From positions 1,141,244 through 1,205,243 of the forward strand of contig VXAY01002085.1 in NCBI GenBank assembly GCA_013399855.1: 64,000 nt of DNA, given 5' to 3'. This document shows positions 1 to 12,823 of the stretch, piece after piece; the first letter of the stretch is position 1, and each line of letters starts with the position of its first letter. Below the pieces are notes generated by a model, which did no database searches, was not told the origin of the DNA, and worked only from the letters and a program-made list of their open reading frames with translations. The position numbers were made by a program, and so were the translations under genes. The DNA comes from Oxyruncus cristatus (taxonomy: Eukaryota; Chordata; Aves; Passeriformes; Cotingidae).

Positions 1-3000
1 AGAAAGATGTGAAATAAACTATGACTAATACATTAAATGTTAAAAATTTGACTTAATATATTACAATATTATCACAGATTCTGTGAACTGTTCTGGCACA
101 TTTAGTTCAGAAAAGTTTGTCATGGAATTAACATAGAATAAAAATTCTGGTGTAAAATTTCCTCATTCATACAAGTGTCTGCCTTCCAAAATGTGAAATT
201 CTTGAGTCTATCTTGAAATAAGATTTTTCTTAAGTAATTACAGCATCAGGACACTGCCTTTTACAAGCCAAAAAGGAGACATGAGTGGAATTGAGTAACT
301 GAGTTAGGTCTAGCCTTTAATAGACATGTAAACCAGTCAGGTATGTATGTGTATTTAATATTTAAACTGAGAGAAGGTTGCATTTAATCAGACTTTCCTT
401 ACACAAGAATTCAGCATCATACAAAGAGCAACGCCACTGGTGGAATTTCTTGATGATGTTCTATATTGATCCTTTCGTTCCTAGTTGAGCTCAACTGATC
501 TTAAATGAAGTGGGGTTACTGTATAATAACATAATATATAAATANTAGTAACAATAGTAATAATGAACCAGATACTCCTTTTTACGAATATGCAAAAACT
601 TCTTTTAAAAGAACTTTTTTCTTTATTATTGTATTTCAACCATCTTAGTGATATTTTTGTTATAGACTGATGGGAACACTTGTGAGACACTAATGTCCAG
701 TTGTAACTGATTCGAGCAGAGATGAGTATTTAGATCCTTTCTTACAGCCCCATAGTCTGGTAGAATTATTATAAATGTGTAAAAGTGAAGAAGTGATAGG
801 GGCCCCTAATGCTATAAGAAGCAAAATCTATCATAAGAGAAAAATAATAAAAAAGGATTTTGTCTTCTTACTTTGTTGATCACTAATTTATGATAAATTA
901 TTGTTTTGAAAAAATCTGGCAGATTGAAGTGGATTTTGATACATGAGATTAAAATTATACTGACAGTGATATCTAAATAGAAAATATCTGAATAGAAAAG
1001 TATCTGAAAATAGTATTTGAACATTTATTTCCCAGTACTTTCACAAAGTGATAAACTGGAATGTATTCCGATGCTACTATGTTTCTGAAGTTTTTATTTT
1101 CTTTTACATAATCTCTTTTAACATTCAGTCGAAACAAGTAAATCAAAAAATCCTTTCAGTGTTATAGGCATGAGGAAAAATGGGCAAGTGCTATTTTCAT
1201 GACACAGCTGTTAAAAAATTGATGTGGCTATAAGATTGTGTGATAAGATCCATGAATGGATTTTTTTTTTTTTTGAGTGTTAGTCTTACTAAAAAGTACA
1301 AATCCTGAATGTCTCCTCAGGTATAATAGCGTCATAAGTCTTTCTCTGGAGTCAGTCGTGGATAAACGTACGTTGTACACATAAATGTTAAGAAAGAGGC
1401 AATCTGTAACTTTGTGGATCTTGTTGTTTTAGACCCCTAACTAACCCTTGCACATAAATGTGATGAACTGATCCTCACAGTGAGTGTTGATCTGATCTTA
1501 AATATTCTTCTTGGATGGGAAATGCAAAAGTATATCTTGTGACTGTGGGAAACTGAGAGAAACTGATTCTTAGTGATCTGCACAAGGCTACGTAATAAAC
1601 GAGACAAAGCTGGAGCTTCTGAATCTCAGTCTCTCACTAGACTTAGAATTATGATCAATTATGAAATCATAATACATTTTATTAAATTATTAATATGGTT
1701 AAGTATATATTTGTTTATATATTTATAAAATAGCTTCTTAAATTTTAAGTTATACCAGTTCTTCAGTCCTCCTGGTGTAACTAGCTTATGTGCAATAGAA
1801 AAAAGTACCAGGCATATAAATGTTGGATACTTAACTATGTTAAATTAACAACCTTCAAAAAGTGATTACCAGAAATCTATTTAATGTGGTATCTTTGCTG
1901 TAGATTCAAAAAAATCACACAAGCAAACAGTAGATTTATATGTTGAACTTCAAATTTTGCTGGGGAAAGCTTTAGGAAAAAGGTCTTTCATCCCATTTTG
2001 CCTTCAAATCTTCAATTAGTATTCTGTTCATATTCAATTTTAATTGCCCTGCTATAGTTTGCAAAGATGGTATGCAGCTGTAAAATGCTGCACTTTATTG
2101 CAGCAAGAGGAATATTTATCTGAACAGATACATTACTGTTACTGTAAAGAATGGGCCTATTTTACTTTATCAGCAGCTGAGGGGAAGGTTAATGGCTATG
2201 ATGTATCTTTTACGTTGTGTGTGAAACATGGAGTGCTCTGCACTGGTAAGATTTACGGTGTAGAAGACAAAGCGTGTGCTATTCCAAGCACTCTCTTAAC
2301 AGCAAACTGTAAACTTGGGAATTAACTTCAAAACCCCTAAATATGTTAAAACAACATTAAGAATGGAAAAGGAGACAATTTCTTCACATAAATTCATACT
2401 TTTAAGCTTTTGTACATGGGAAGGCCATATAAATTTTGTGGTTGTCCCAAGGAAGTAAAGAACGCAAGTAACCAGGATGTTTTCAATATTCATTGTGTTT
2501 CCATCTGTAGTGCAGCAGGATACAGGAGCAAAGTTATATGAAAATGCTGTTCATTATTTTGGAGAAAGAGCCAGTACCTTTAAGGAGGACACAATCATCC
2601 TTTAGCATGCTATTGGGAAGTCCAATCTATTCAGTAAGAAGGACCAGATTGCAGTTTATGTCTACATGAATGCAATGATAAATATCAGGGATAAGGGAGA
2701 TACTCAGCTATTGGGTTTCCCTTATTTTTTTTCCTGCAGATGGAAAGCAGGACCCGCTGGGATGATGTATCACAATGACTGTTAGCTGGACCATTGTAGG
2801 ACCACTGCAGTTCTGGTAGAACAGACTATAATGGAATTTGGTACAGTAATAATTAGGAATATATCCATTAAAGATTATGTATGCTGTATTTGTGAAAGCT
2901 ACTGATAGTACATCTAGGGTCTAATAACCAGAACATAATTCAGAGCTCTGTTTTAGAGAACTATATCATACATTGCAGAGGAGTGATTGATTGTGTTATA

Positions 3001-5077
3001 GTAGTGTCATAAACAGCCAAAAAGCTAACTGAGAAAAGTCTGAAATAAGTGTGTTTGTTAGAACAACCCAGTAAGACAGAAATGTGGCATTTGTTTGGTC
3101 ATTCCTTTTTTTCTAGAGTCTAGGTAGCTCCTTTATATGGCTTGAGCTTTCACCAGCAGGCTCAGATTATGTGTCTGACATGTTTGGAAAGGATTTCTTC
3201 CCACACCTGTGCGAAAAGGTGTGCTCCACACCTCCTCTGTGCAGCTTGCCTGTGCAGGAGAAGGGAAGTTTCATTAGGTATAGAAGAAAACATGAAAGAC
3301 AGTAATTTTCCCAGTTGATTATCCAAATGTTTCAGAGAATAATCAGTTTTACCCCTTGCTTTGACACACATCAATAAATTTTTAAAAATCTAGTTGACTG
3401 GTCCAAGAGGCTAGGAATCAGATCCCACATCTTCATTCTCCCATATAAAGAGATTTACCGCTGAGTAACAAAGTCAAGTTCCTGTTTCTCTTCTATTTGC
3501 AAACCTGGTACTTGAGTTCCTTTCAGCAAACTGACCCAACTGTAGTTTCACACAGGAGTAATACCGATTTCCTCTGTAAGACAATCCTAGTTAGTGGTTA
3601 TAAACATTTATTACTGCTTTTCTTTAAAAGACAACTGTATGGGATACTGCCAATTGTCATAATACCAGACTATGTTCTCTTAAGAGGTTAAAAATTTAGG
3701 TTCCTGGATCATGCTCCAATTTTATTCCTGATCTAGAATCATAATATTTCTGAACAGGTTCTAATGTAGAAAGAACATCAGAACAAGAAGCTACTATGAA
3801 GTTCCTCAGGTAATAACAATGATACTAAGTACAATATTTCAGGGTTAGACAGAAGATAAGCTGAATATCTCAGAATCATACTTTTTGTTTTAAGATGTGA
3901 CTTTAAAAAGGCACTCAAGACTATTCTCATTGTGTAATTATCAGAGCATGGCTTTCTTTTTGTCATATAATTAGCTACCATAAAATAGACTACCTTTGTT
4001 ACCTGTTGGAGAACCTGCCCATGCTGGAGAATCTTTCAGATGTTTTAGCAGACAGTTTGTGTGCCTTGTGGAGAGAGTTGGAACCATCATAATATCTCAG
4101 TAAACAATTTGATACATTTTCATGTTTTGAAATGTAGAAATTCTTTCTGAAAAGTGGAAGGAATGATGCCACTAGGTTGCTGTTGGTATTAATTATAAAG
4201 GTTTGTACATTGAACTCCATGACTTTCTATTTCACGGCTAAGAGAATAATGTTCAGCAGATTCATGTAGTTTATCCATCTATAATTTACATTGAAAGGCT
4301 TGGAATTTCTTGGTGAAATCTTCCAATTGTGATTAATTTTATTTTCTGAAAGATCCCAAGGCTTTATTTTCTTATAAGACAGAAATATCCTACCCATTTT
4401 GTTTAGGTTACCGAGATTCTTTTAATATATCATACCTTTCAAAATGCAAGGAGTCATTATGGCTTCAGAGCTTCAGTTTGAGTTTTTTTGTGATGGAGCA
4501 TTGTTTCAGGAAAGAAATAAGTGTTTGTCTTGTAAATATTTTATGTTTTTTTTTGTTTAGTGCTACATAAACCAGAGAAAATTAATAGTAGTTCTATATA
4601 TTAAAATAGTCTTGCCACAAATGATAAAGAGGAGCATAACTTTCTCCTTAGTAGTGAAGCTTGCTCAGTCCTCAGGGTAGATGTCATTAATTGGCTGTTT
4701 TTCTTTCTTCTCATTTGATTGTTTTGGATAATCTTTACAGACATTGCAAACTTTTTAGATGAGAACATGTCGTGGATTTACTCTGGAATAATTTTTTCAA
4801 ACTCTTTACACAATTGCTATAAGGTGAGAGAAGTTTTATACAGAGAGGAGACTTGACGTGGGAGAATAATAATAAATTTGTTACTAGCAAGATAAAGACT
4901 AAAGAACAATATATACAACAATTCTAACTAGGTTTTCTTATGAAGAAAATTCTATGTATGTACAAATTACCTCTCCCCCCTCTATCAGTCTAGGAGGAGA
5001 AAAGTCTCTTCTCTACTTTCAGGGTTACAGTTCTTCTAAATCAGTTTTGCAGCACTTTAAAGTTTTCTTCTATTATC
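1..5077. other. AT-rich unique DNA, no gene recognised
   Basis: I see no exon, RNA gene or recognisable transposon here. Open frames are short; the longest, about 93 codons at 2044-2325, has no recognisable motif or protein-like composition. The sequence contains one undetermined base (n) at 545, inside a loose TAA/TAG-rich run, and a run of 14 T at 1261-1274. This is the background texture of the window: long A/T runs and few CpG. Confidence 0.6.
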
Positions 5078-5948
5078 TCTGGGGCGACAGCTCCGATCGG
5101 CCATAGATGGAAATCTCTCTTTCTCTCTGCTGCACATCGCCCTCAGGACTGTCCCTGCTCCTCCCTGCCGGGCCAGGACTGGAGGCTGGGGAGTACTCGA
5201 GCCCTGTGAGGTCCTCCATGGCCTGCAAGGGGACAACTTGCTGCACCGGGGTCTTCACTACTGTTACAGGGGATAATGGCATCGAGTCCATCCCGTTTCT
5301 TGTGGGGTCCCTTCTCACTGGAGTCAGTCCTTGATGAGCTTCTCCAGCGTGAGTCCACCCTCGGACAACAGTTCTTCCATAATCTGCTGTCCTTTATGGT
5401 CACAAATGAATTACATCAGCATAAATCCCTCACTGGGATCACAAGTTCTACTGGGAACACTTACTCCAGGGTAGGTTTCTCTCTCCATGGGCCACAGGTC
5501 TCCAGCAAGACTCTCTTTCTTCTTAGGCCTCCCATGGAGTTACAGCTCCCTCCATGCACTTCTCTGCTCTGGTAGAGGCTCCTTCATGAGCTGTAAGGGA
5601 GTCTCTCTGCTATGGCACAGACTTCTTCATGAGCTGCAGGAGGGTCTCCTCACTCCAAATAATCTTCCACAGGTGGCAGGGGTTTTGGTTTTTAAGTCTC
5701 TTCCCCTGCTGGATGGGGAGAGGGGGCCCCCCTGGGCCTCTCCTTCCCCCTCCTGCTACACTGACCTTGGAGGCTCCATTGCTGTCTCTTGTTCTCCTCC
5801 GGACTGGACTTTCTTCTGCACAACAGGTTTCTTTTCCAGTTTCTTAAATATGTTATTTGCAGAGACATTACTAAAACTTTTGATTGGCTTTGCTCCGGAA
5901 ATCTACCGGGAATTAACCATTTTTAGCCCCAGGGGGGCCTGGTAAACC
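5078..5948. repeat. GC-rich degenerate interspersed repeat, probably LTR-element related
   Basis: About 870 bp stand out as C/T- and G-rich within AT-rich DNA, with sharp edges near 5078 and 5948. Phrases such as the run around 5215-5265 (gcctgcaaggggacaacttg, then a cttcactac block) and the stretch 5846-5895 (aaatatgttatttgcagag, then gattggctttgctcc) match a GC-rich repeat I recall as common in bird genomes and associated with endogenous retroviral elements. Inside it are partial tandem units: a 30-bp block at 5582-5611 recurs diverged at 5625-5654. Short open frames of up to 152 codons lie in several frames on both strands, as expected for GC-rich repeat DNA with few stops, and none resembles a conserved domain. 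Family and orientation are not certain. A decayed exon cluster is less likely, because there are no splice-bounded frames. Confidence 0.45.
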
Positions 5949-6392
5949 CACAACAGAACATTCTTCTTTACTTTATAATAAATTGTTAAGTACATTAACA
6001 ACATTCCATCTTCAATATTTTGTACTCTGTCAGAATTAATACAGACCTGAAAAAAAACAAAATAAATGTTTTGGGATAATTCTGTAATATTTTCCATTTT
6101 ACATTAACTATCTTTTTGAGAAAAAGCTATAATAGCTAATAAATGTGTAAAATACAAGGCTTCTTAGTTAATCAAGTAACCACACATTTTACTTTTTATT
6201 AAATATATAATTTTTTTCTCATATGAAGTGCTGAAATGAGGAGGTCAGTGTGGGAAGCAGCTGGCAGCTTTGGTTGTAGGTGCAAGTCTGAGATCCTGAT
6301 TTATCTGCTCTTCAGCTTTAGGATTGGTTGGTTTTGTTTTTGTTTTTTTTTTTTTTTAAATCTACCTATGTACTATGCAATTAATATTGTGT
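5949..6392. other. AT-rich unique DNA with poly-T run
   Basis: A spacer between the GC-rich repeat and the first CR1. It holds a T-rich tract ending in 15 T at 6343-6357 and nothing else that I recognise. Confidence 0.55.
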
Positions 6393-6680
6393 TCATAGAA
6401 TCATAGGATATCTTGGGTTGGAAGGGACCTTTAAAGGTCATCAAGTCCAACCTCCCTGCACTGAGCAGGGACATCTTCAACTAGACCAGGTGGCTCATAG
6501 CCCCATCTAGCCTGACCCTGTTTCCAGGGATGGGGCATCAAACACTTCTCTGGACAACCTGTTCCATTGTTTCATTGACTTTACTGTAAAAAATTTCATC
6601 CTTACATCTACTCTGAATCTGCCCTCTTTTAGTTTAAAACCATTACCCCTTTCACAACAGACCTTGCTAAAGTTCTGCGG
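6393..6680 (-). mobile_element. CR1 LINE, 5'-truncated 3' end (minus strand)
   Basis: The left edge reads tcatagaatcataggat, the reverse complement of the ATTCTATG-type short direct repeats that end chicken-repeat-1 LINEs. It is followed by the hallmark antisense stretch ttggaagggacctttaaagg and then tcatcaagtccaacctccct. Further in are the usual blocks for 'gggatggggcatc', 'ctggacaacctgttcc' and 'accattaccc'. CR1 is a non-LTR retrotransposon that inserts with severe 5' truncation, so only the 3' UTR and the extreme end of ORF2 remain. The 5' truncation point is at about 6680, where similarity to the family fades. Divergence looks moderate. The copy is not functional. Confidence 0.93.
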
Positions 6681-6826
6681 TTCCAATTTGACTAGGTGGC
6701 TCTTCCCATTGCTTTTCTTACTTTGTGGTGTCCAGAGGATGTTCTTTTATCTAGAAGAAAATGGAGTATTTAGAGGTTCAGTTGTCCCTCTTTGTTGCTT
6801 CTGGTGACATAAAGATTTCCTTTTCC

Positions 6827-6968
6827 CTGAGATTAGCTCAGCTGATTACAACATGTTGCTAATAATGCCAAGGTCTTGGGTTCAGTCCCTGTATAGGCCA
6901 TTCACTTGAGTTGAACTTGATGTTCCTTGTGGGTCCTTTCCAGCTCTGAATTTCTGTGATTCTGTGGC
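6827..6968 (+). mobile_element. tRNA-Ile-derived SINE with CR1-like tail (TguSINE1 type)
   Basis: The head (6827-6900) follows a tRNA-Ile(AAT) gene: ttagctcagctgattaca (A box, 6834-6845), ctaataatgccaagg with anticodon AAT at 6861-6863, and gggttcagtccctgtatagg (B box 6879-6889, one mismatch to GGTTCRANNCC), ending in cca at 6898-6900. The tail (6901-6968) is a CR1-like 3' end: ccttgtgggtcctttccagc, ending ttctgtgattctgtg. A tRNA head with a CR1-type tail is the architecture of TguSINE1, a SINE family described from passerine birds and moved by CR1 machinery. The acceptor stem no longer pairs (five of seven positions mismatch), so it is a SINE fossil and not a working tRNA gene. Placement in TguSINE1 rests on recall of the family. 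Confidence 0.88.
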
Positions 6969-9127
6969 ATATTCTAATCTATGTTTTACCTCTTTTTCAG
7001 GGATCATGTTGTCATGATACTTGCTTGAGAGGAAAGTAACTTCCTATAAACTGTTTGGGGTTTTGATTGTTTGTTATTATTTGCTTGTTTTATTGCTAAA
7101 TTAATTCTCAGTTTGTTGAAATATTCTCTGACTCTTCTAGGTCTAGTATCTATATAGCTTAAACTGATGGCAGGTTTCCCAAAACTTATTTGTGGAAACT
7201 ATCTTCCAACATATTGAAAGGAGTTCAATGCCTATGCATTTCTCTAGTTCCTTCAGCCAAAATGAACACGTCCTTCTGAGATGAATGACAATACAAGTAA
7301 ATCATTTGTGACCCCTACAGCAATGCCAATGCTGAAAAAAAGTCCTGTTTAAGGCCATTAACAGCCATGGCATCCTGAATTCATAAATCATCTGGTTCGC
7401 TTTCTTAGTTGTTTCTTTTACTCCAGCTCCTAAGGAAAGAAGCTGCCACAAAGCAGAACTGTATAAGGTTTAGGTGTGAATGCCCTAAATTCATCCCACT
7501 GCTCCCTGTTCTTGTATCTGCTCCACCTGGTAAGGCTATCTGCCAGCCTGTGGGTGAGAAAACAAGATGATATAAGTGAAAAGATACATTTGTGTTCTGC
7601 CAGCGTAATGAAAAGACCTGCTTTTCCAAAAAATTTAGGAGAAAGTTTCAAAATGCAGCGGTATGTGTTGCATTGACTTCAGACATTTCAGTTTAAATTA
7701 TGACTTCTGAAAGAAATAGAACAGCTACAGATCTGAATAGTACAGCTGAGTTATGGATGCTAATTTCCTTCAAATTAAATTTACCACAAGCAGATAGATC
7801 TGGAGTTAAAATATTAATAATTAAGCTACTTTTGGCAATCAGAACTGTTCACTCTTTGGTTCCCAACACTGAATTTTGCAATCAAATTAAAAGAATCATC
7901 CTACCATTAGAAGCAGATCGAAGCTTTTCCTGACATTTCAGTGGTATTAAAATTTAGGAGCACAAATATATGTCTGTTTCTAACACTTAGTGGTATGGGG
8001 TTTTCTTCATATCCTGGTACCCTTTTAAAGGTCTCATTGTATTTAGATTCTGTTTTTATTTTTCCCTTTTACAAAAGCTCTCAGTCTAATGCTGTCAGTG
8101 AGAAGAAATTCACACCATAAACCTGGGATAAATAATGAGACTTGAGATTCCCAGGTCATGTTAATTTTTTAATGGGTGCTGATAGACATGCAAGCTCTTC
8201 AAATAGAATAAAAAAGAATTATAGTAAATAAATTTATCCAGGTGTCATGGTTTGAAGAGTTTACTCTTCATATTTCTTAAAATAAATGGTCGTGACATGT
8301 TGAGAGACTATTTTTCATGTAATCTAGTAAATATTAGTGTAAAAAAAGGAGATAATAAGCTTTGCCCTCAGACATTGTGTAGGGTCATAGAAGCTCTAGG
8401 TTAACTTGTCAGGATTCTGTTTTCTTTTCCAGAGCAGTGAAGGTCTCTCACAGACTCGTATCTGCAGACACAAACAGATGTCTTGCTAAAAGCCTTAGGA
8501 GGCTAGAAACGTTACTCAACACCACCATGTATCAAATTAATCCTGTAAAAGGCCTCAGTATCCATCAATACTGCAGATTTTCCAAAGAGTTCATACCTGA
8601 TGGTAGTTAACAGAATTCCTTTTTCGCAATTTAGATTTAAGACATGATTTCTGGAGTCAGTTGATTTCTGTCCCCACTGCGATAGTTTGGCAATGCAATC
8701 TGAACAATTCCACTCTCTCAGAATCCTCTATTCTCTCAACTCAGCAGGTTTTTATAGTTTTACTCATTGTAAACGTATTGTAAAACAATGAAGTTACTTG
8801 CCCAAGGCTATATAGAAGTCAAAAATAATAACAAAAAATAGTGGTCTTGAATCTTAGTATCTTGCACAAATACAGTTTCAGTGTTACTGCTATGAGTTGC
8901 TACCACATCATCTCTGGTGCACTTACCTTGAATATCTAACTAAATTACTTCCAGAAATTCAGATGTGAAACTAAATAGTTATTTCCATATGTCAGTGTTT
9001 GACCTGTTTGAGGTCAAGACCTGTTTGTCTTGTAGGAGAAACAAAGAATAAAGCTGTACATGAGGCTATACATGTTATTTGTGCCTTCAAAGGCAAGAGG
9101 CTTTAATCAATACTGGTAGGAGTTGTT
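6969..9127. other. Unique DNA, no gene recognised
   Basis: A spacer between the SINE and the plus-strand CR1. Overlapping open frames of 60-77 codons occur on both strands around 7405-7933, but none has a recognisable domain, and mutual overlap on opposite strands argues for chance. The base composition is ordinary for the window. Confidence 0.55.
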
Positions 9128-9911
9128 GACTCCCACGAGGACAGAGAGTCCCTGCAGTGGGATCTGAACAAGTTAGAGGACTGGGCAATCACCATCCACA
9201 TGAAGTTCAACAAGGGAAAGTGTCAGATTCTGCACTGGGATGGGGCAACTGGAATGAGATGTGCCACAGAAAGGGACCTGGGGATCTTGGTCGACAGAAA
9301 GTTGAGTATGAGTCAGCAGTTCCTTGGCAGCCAGGAGGGCCAGCCGTGTCCTGGGGAGCATCAGGCAAAGCATCACCAGCCAGTCGAGGGAGGGGATTAT
9401 TGTCCTGCTCTGCTCTGGCCTGAGGCGGCCTCACCTTGAATATTGTGGCAGCTTTGGGCACAACAATGGAAGAAAGATATTAAGTTGTTAGAGAGTGTCC
9501 AAAATAAGGCAATGAAGATGGTGAAAGGCCTTGAGGGGAAGCTGGAGCAGCTGAGGTCACTTGGTCTGTTCAACCTGGAGAAGAGGAGATTGAGGGGAGA
9601 CCTCATTGCAGTTGCAACTTCCTCGTGAGGGGAAGAGGTGGTGAACTGTGGTGACCAGTGACAGGACCTGAGGGAATGGCCTGAAGTTGTGTCAGGGGAG
9701 ATTTAGGTTGCATATTAGAGAAAGGTTCTTCACCCAGAGGGTGGTTGGGTGCTGGAACAGGGTCCCCAGGGAGCAGCACCAAGCCTGCCAGAGTTCAAGA
9801 AGTGTTTGGGCACATAGTGTAACTCTTGGGGATGGACCTGGGCAGGGCCAGGAGGTGGACTTTAATGATCTTTTTCGGTCCCCTCAACTCAGAATATTCT
9901 GTCATTCTGTG
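9128..9911 (+). mobile_element. CR1 LINE, 5'-truncated copy with ORF2 tail and 3' end (plus strand)
   Basis: This is the longest CR1 copy here. It starts near 9128 inside the last part of ORF2, runs through the coding tail and ends at the diagnostic actcagaatattctg and cattctgtg at 9885-9911. The strand is fixed by the order of ORF2 tail first and terminal repeat last. It is richer in G and C than the flanks. CR1 encodes an endonuclease and reverse transcriptase in ORF2; only the region downstream of the catalytic core survives. The 5' truncation is typical of incomplete reverse transcription. The edge at 9128 is approximate. Confidence 0.93.
9155..9830 (+). pseudogene. CR1 ORF2 C-terminal remnant, frameshifted
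   Basis: Translated pieces match the C-terminal region of bird CR1 ORF2 in order, but in changing frames. The first segment (9155 to about 9322) contains MKFNKGKCQILHWDG and RDLGILVDRKL. A second frame (about 9345-9491) contains VLGSIRQSI and RRPHLEYC before a stop at 9489-9491. A third (about 9443-9625) contains [11 protein letters not shown] and [20 protein letters not shown] before a stop. A fourth (about 9687-9830) contains CQGRFRLHIRERFFTQRVV. At least three frame changes plus stops make it non-coding. The catalytic reverse-transcriptase motifs lie upstream in intact elements and are absent here. It is dead transposon coding DNA and not a host gene. Confidence 0.88.
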
Positions 9912-11693
9912 TTTCTAGGAATATTTTTAAAGAGCTATGCATTGTACTTTCCTAAATATACTACTGGATGTTCTAGAAAAAACAGGATTTCATATAAGAG
10001 AAATTTTATTTAATTAACTCTGCCACAACAATAATAAGCATTTTATTAGCCTGTTTTTTTCCCCTAGCACTAGCTTCTAAAAGATCATAAGTGCTTACTG
10101 TCATCTGTAAGTTATGAATGCAGACTAATTAATAGTGAAGTAACAGAGCTCTTTTCTACAAATGCAAACTTTGTTTCAGTCATCACAGTGTTTACCAATC
10201 CAAGGATCACAACTTGGACACTTATATGTTTAGAACAGGACGTGGCTTCTGAAATTCACAAAAATGCTGAGGCACAACCTGACACATATATTTAAACACA
10301 TATTTTTGTTAATAGTTTTGTGATTACTGAACTGTCAGGAGATTGAATAAATTGTGCATGACCTAAATCAACCTTACAGAAAGTTTTGCTTATCGTCTGT
10401 TGATCATTAATAGATTGTTTGTAGATCAACTGTTTGTCATTGTCAGCTGTACCCAGGTAGATGGGAGAAAAGTTGTTATGGAATAGAAAGCTTTCTCCCT
10501 AAACCATTTTGTATTTCCAGTAATTTAGAGGAATGATAAATTATTTGTAAAATATAATGTAGTTGCTTCAGTATTTTTTCTAGATTTATGAATCAAGAAA
10601 TTTATTTCCCAGAGCAAGTATGAAAGATCTGATAGAGCCCCTGAACAAGACGTAGTGTTTGCTTATTTTGGATAAAATATTCCTAAAATTTCTTACACTC
10701 CTAAATGTATTGACAAAAAACATAAGATTGCTTTTCTCTACCATTAAACTTTTTAATAATGCCACCAGTCTCATTATTTGAACTGAAATTATGATTACTA
10801 TGGAAACTCAGCTTTGTGACTCAGTTTTTCAGATTCAAAGGTCTTATTTCATCTAATTCAGGTAAATAAGATGAAAGTAACATCTCTCCTGAATAACAAT
10901 AGTGGCTTTTTGTTCTTTGTTTGCTACCACAGATATATCTAGTATTTTTTAAGTTTTCTGTTTCAGATATTTAAATAACTTAATTAAAAGGGAATAACGA
11001 AAACCTGCCTAAGGTAATATAGGTGGTTCTATTAATATTCATGACAAGAAAAAAAAAACAAAGACATAATATATTGGTACACAGACCTTATTAAAAAAAT
11101 TGAATAAAGGTCAAATTATTTTGAGAGACAGATTACTGAGGTAAGAAGACATTTTCCATATGTTGTGCTTTGTTTCTTTCATTCTTCTTGCCTTTCCTTC
11201 TTCCCTTCTGTCTCCCTAATTCCTATTTGGGAGATAAGAAAGACCAAATAAGATCGCTATATTGTTGTTGTTGCTATCACTATTGTTATCACTGTGGCAG
11301 TCCATATCACTATTACTTCAGTTTTTCTTTATTCTCAAGTCTGAGGACCTAGAATGTAATGTAAAAACACCATACGTGGACTTTTTTGCTTGTTTTTAAA
11401 AGTAAGTTGTAATATTATTTGGTTTCGCCATGGTACAATCCCACAATATTATCCATACACTCTTGTCAGATGATTTCTTGAACTTGCTCTTTCAGACGTT
11501 TTCATTCAAGAAGTTATTTTTTATGTAATCCAAAAGCATTGCCAAAATTCAACCTTCCTGTCATAAGGGTGACATAGACTTCCTATATCACATCAAAATT
11601 TATCGGTTGAAAAGCAGAACTTAACTCACCCTAAAAGCCCACACTAATAGTGCTTCTCTTAAAAAGGTATATTGGGAGACCATTTAAAACTCA

Positions 11694-11755
11694 ATGTCTA
11701 TACATAAGTTTAAGTAAATTATACTATATGTCTATACATAAGTTTAAGTAAATTA
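11694..11755. repeat. 34-bp-period direct duplication
   Basis: A 28-bp block beginning atgtctatacataagttt occurs at 11694-11721 and again, identical, at 11728-11755, with a 6-bp spacer (tactat). Perfect identity suggests a recent duplication, for example by replication slippage. Confidence 0.95.
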
Positions 11756-12823
11756 AGTAAATGAGAATTCAGGCATCAATTTTGTTACCGGAGACATGGG
11801 AGAGCTTTTTCAGGGTGAAGTTTAATAGAAACCTGCACTGGATGCTCCCAGCAACAGACAAGCAGATTTGGAAAAGAAAGTACAAAGATGACTAAGCATT
11901 CATTTTTCTTCATGTTTGGTTTGTTTGGAGACTTTGGGGGAATCTGCATGTGTGTGCATGTGTCTGTAGGGTCTCTCTTTCCTCCTTTAACCTTTAAAGT
12001 GCTGCTTCTTTTTTCCCTATAGTTGCGTGGCTGTTGAAACAAAAAGAAAAGCACATAACCCCAGTGAAACAAAATTTAGTTAAGTCCTGTTAGAAGAATT
12101 GTGAGATTTTAAGGATTTTCTTTCCCAACATTCTCAATATGTCTCTTGATGTCACCCCAAACTTTTAGTGCATTTTTGTTATAATACTTTTAACTGACTT
12201 GTGAAGGAGAAATATATGGGGACAAAAATCCGAAGCTGATATCAAACTTCTTTCAAAGGAGTCACCAAGTTCAGTTTGCTACAAATGTATTTTCTCCTAA
12301 ACCTATCATACTCCGTTGAAAATTAAATTAGACTTTTTTATGCCACTATTTTGAATGTATGGTAGGCCACCATTTATCTTGCATTTTTCCTGGGCTTAAA
12401 TAATTGTGATTATGTAAGAACAAAAATGTAGTGATAATACATCTATTAAATATTGTATTTTTAATCAAGCATTGTCTCATTGTTACAGATTTAAATTAAT
12501 TGATTTCAGTGTTCATAGATTGGTTAGACAGGGAGTCTCCAAAATTAGAAAATTATTTTTGTGTTTTAGTTAACCAATACAATAATTCAACTTCATTACT
12601 GCAGAAACAAAGTTTGTTGAAAGAAATGAAAAAGTGATATTAAGTATTCCCATTGCCAGTCAAACATCCCTTCCATATGTTTACAAACACTTGTCTTTTT
12701 ATTATGTAGTTTAGATGCAGAAATGTGAGAAATAAAAGGAAAGTGTGCCTGAGGAATTTTATTTTACGAGGTCAAAATTCTATAGTGCAGAAAGGTGGGT
12801 TTTGGGTCTGCTGTTGTAGGTTT

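Noticed and set aside
545..545. The undetermined base n as a biological signal
   Set aside because: A single ambiguous call in a low-complexity run, most simply a heterozygous site or a sequencing ambiguity.
5487..5945. 152-codon frame as a protein gene
   Set aside because: It lies wholly in a GC-rich repeat, overlaps other open frames on both strands and shows no domain.
6827..6900. Functional tRNA-Ile gene
   Set aside because: Five of seven acceptor-stem positions do not pair, the B box has a mismatch, and a CR1-like tail is attached. It is a SINE.
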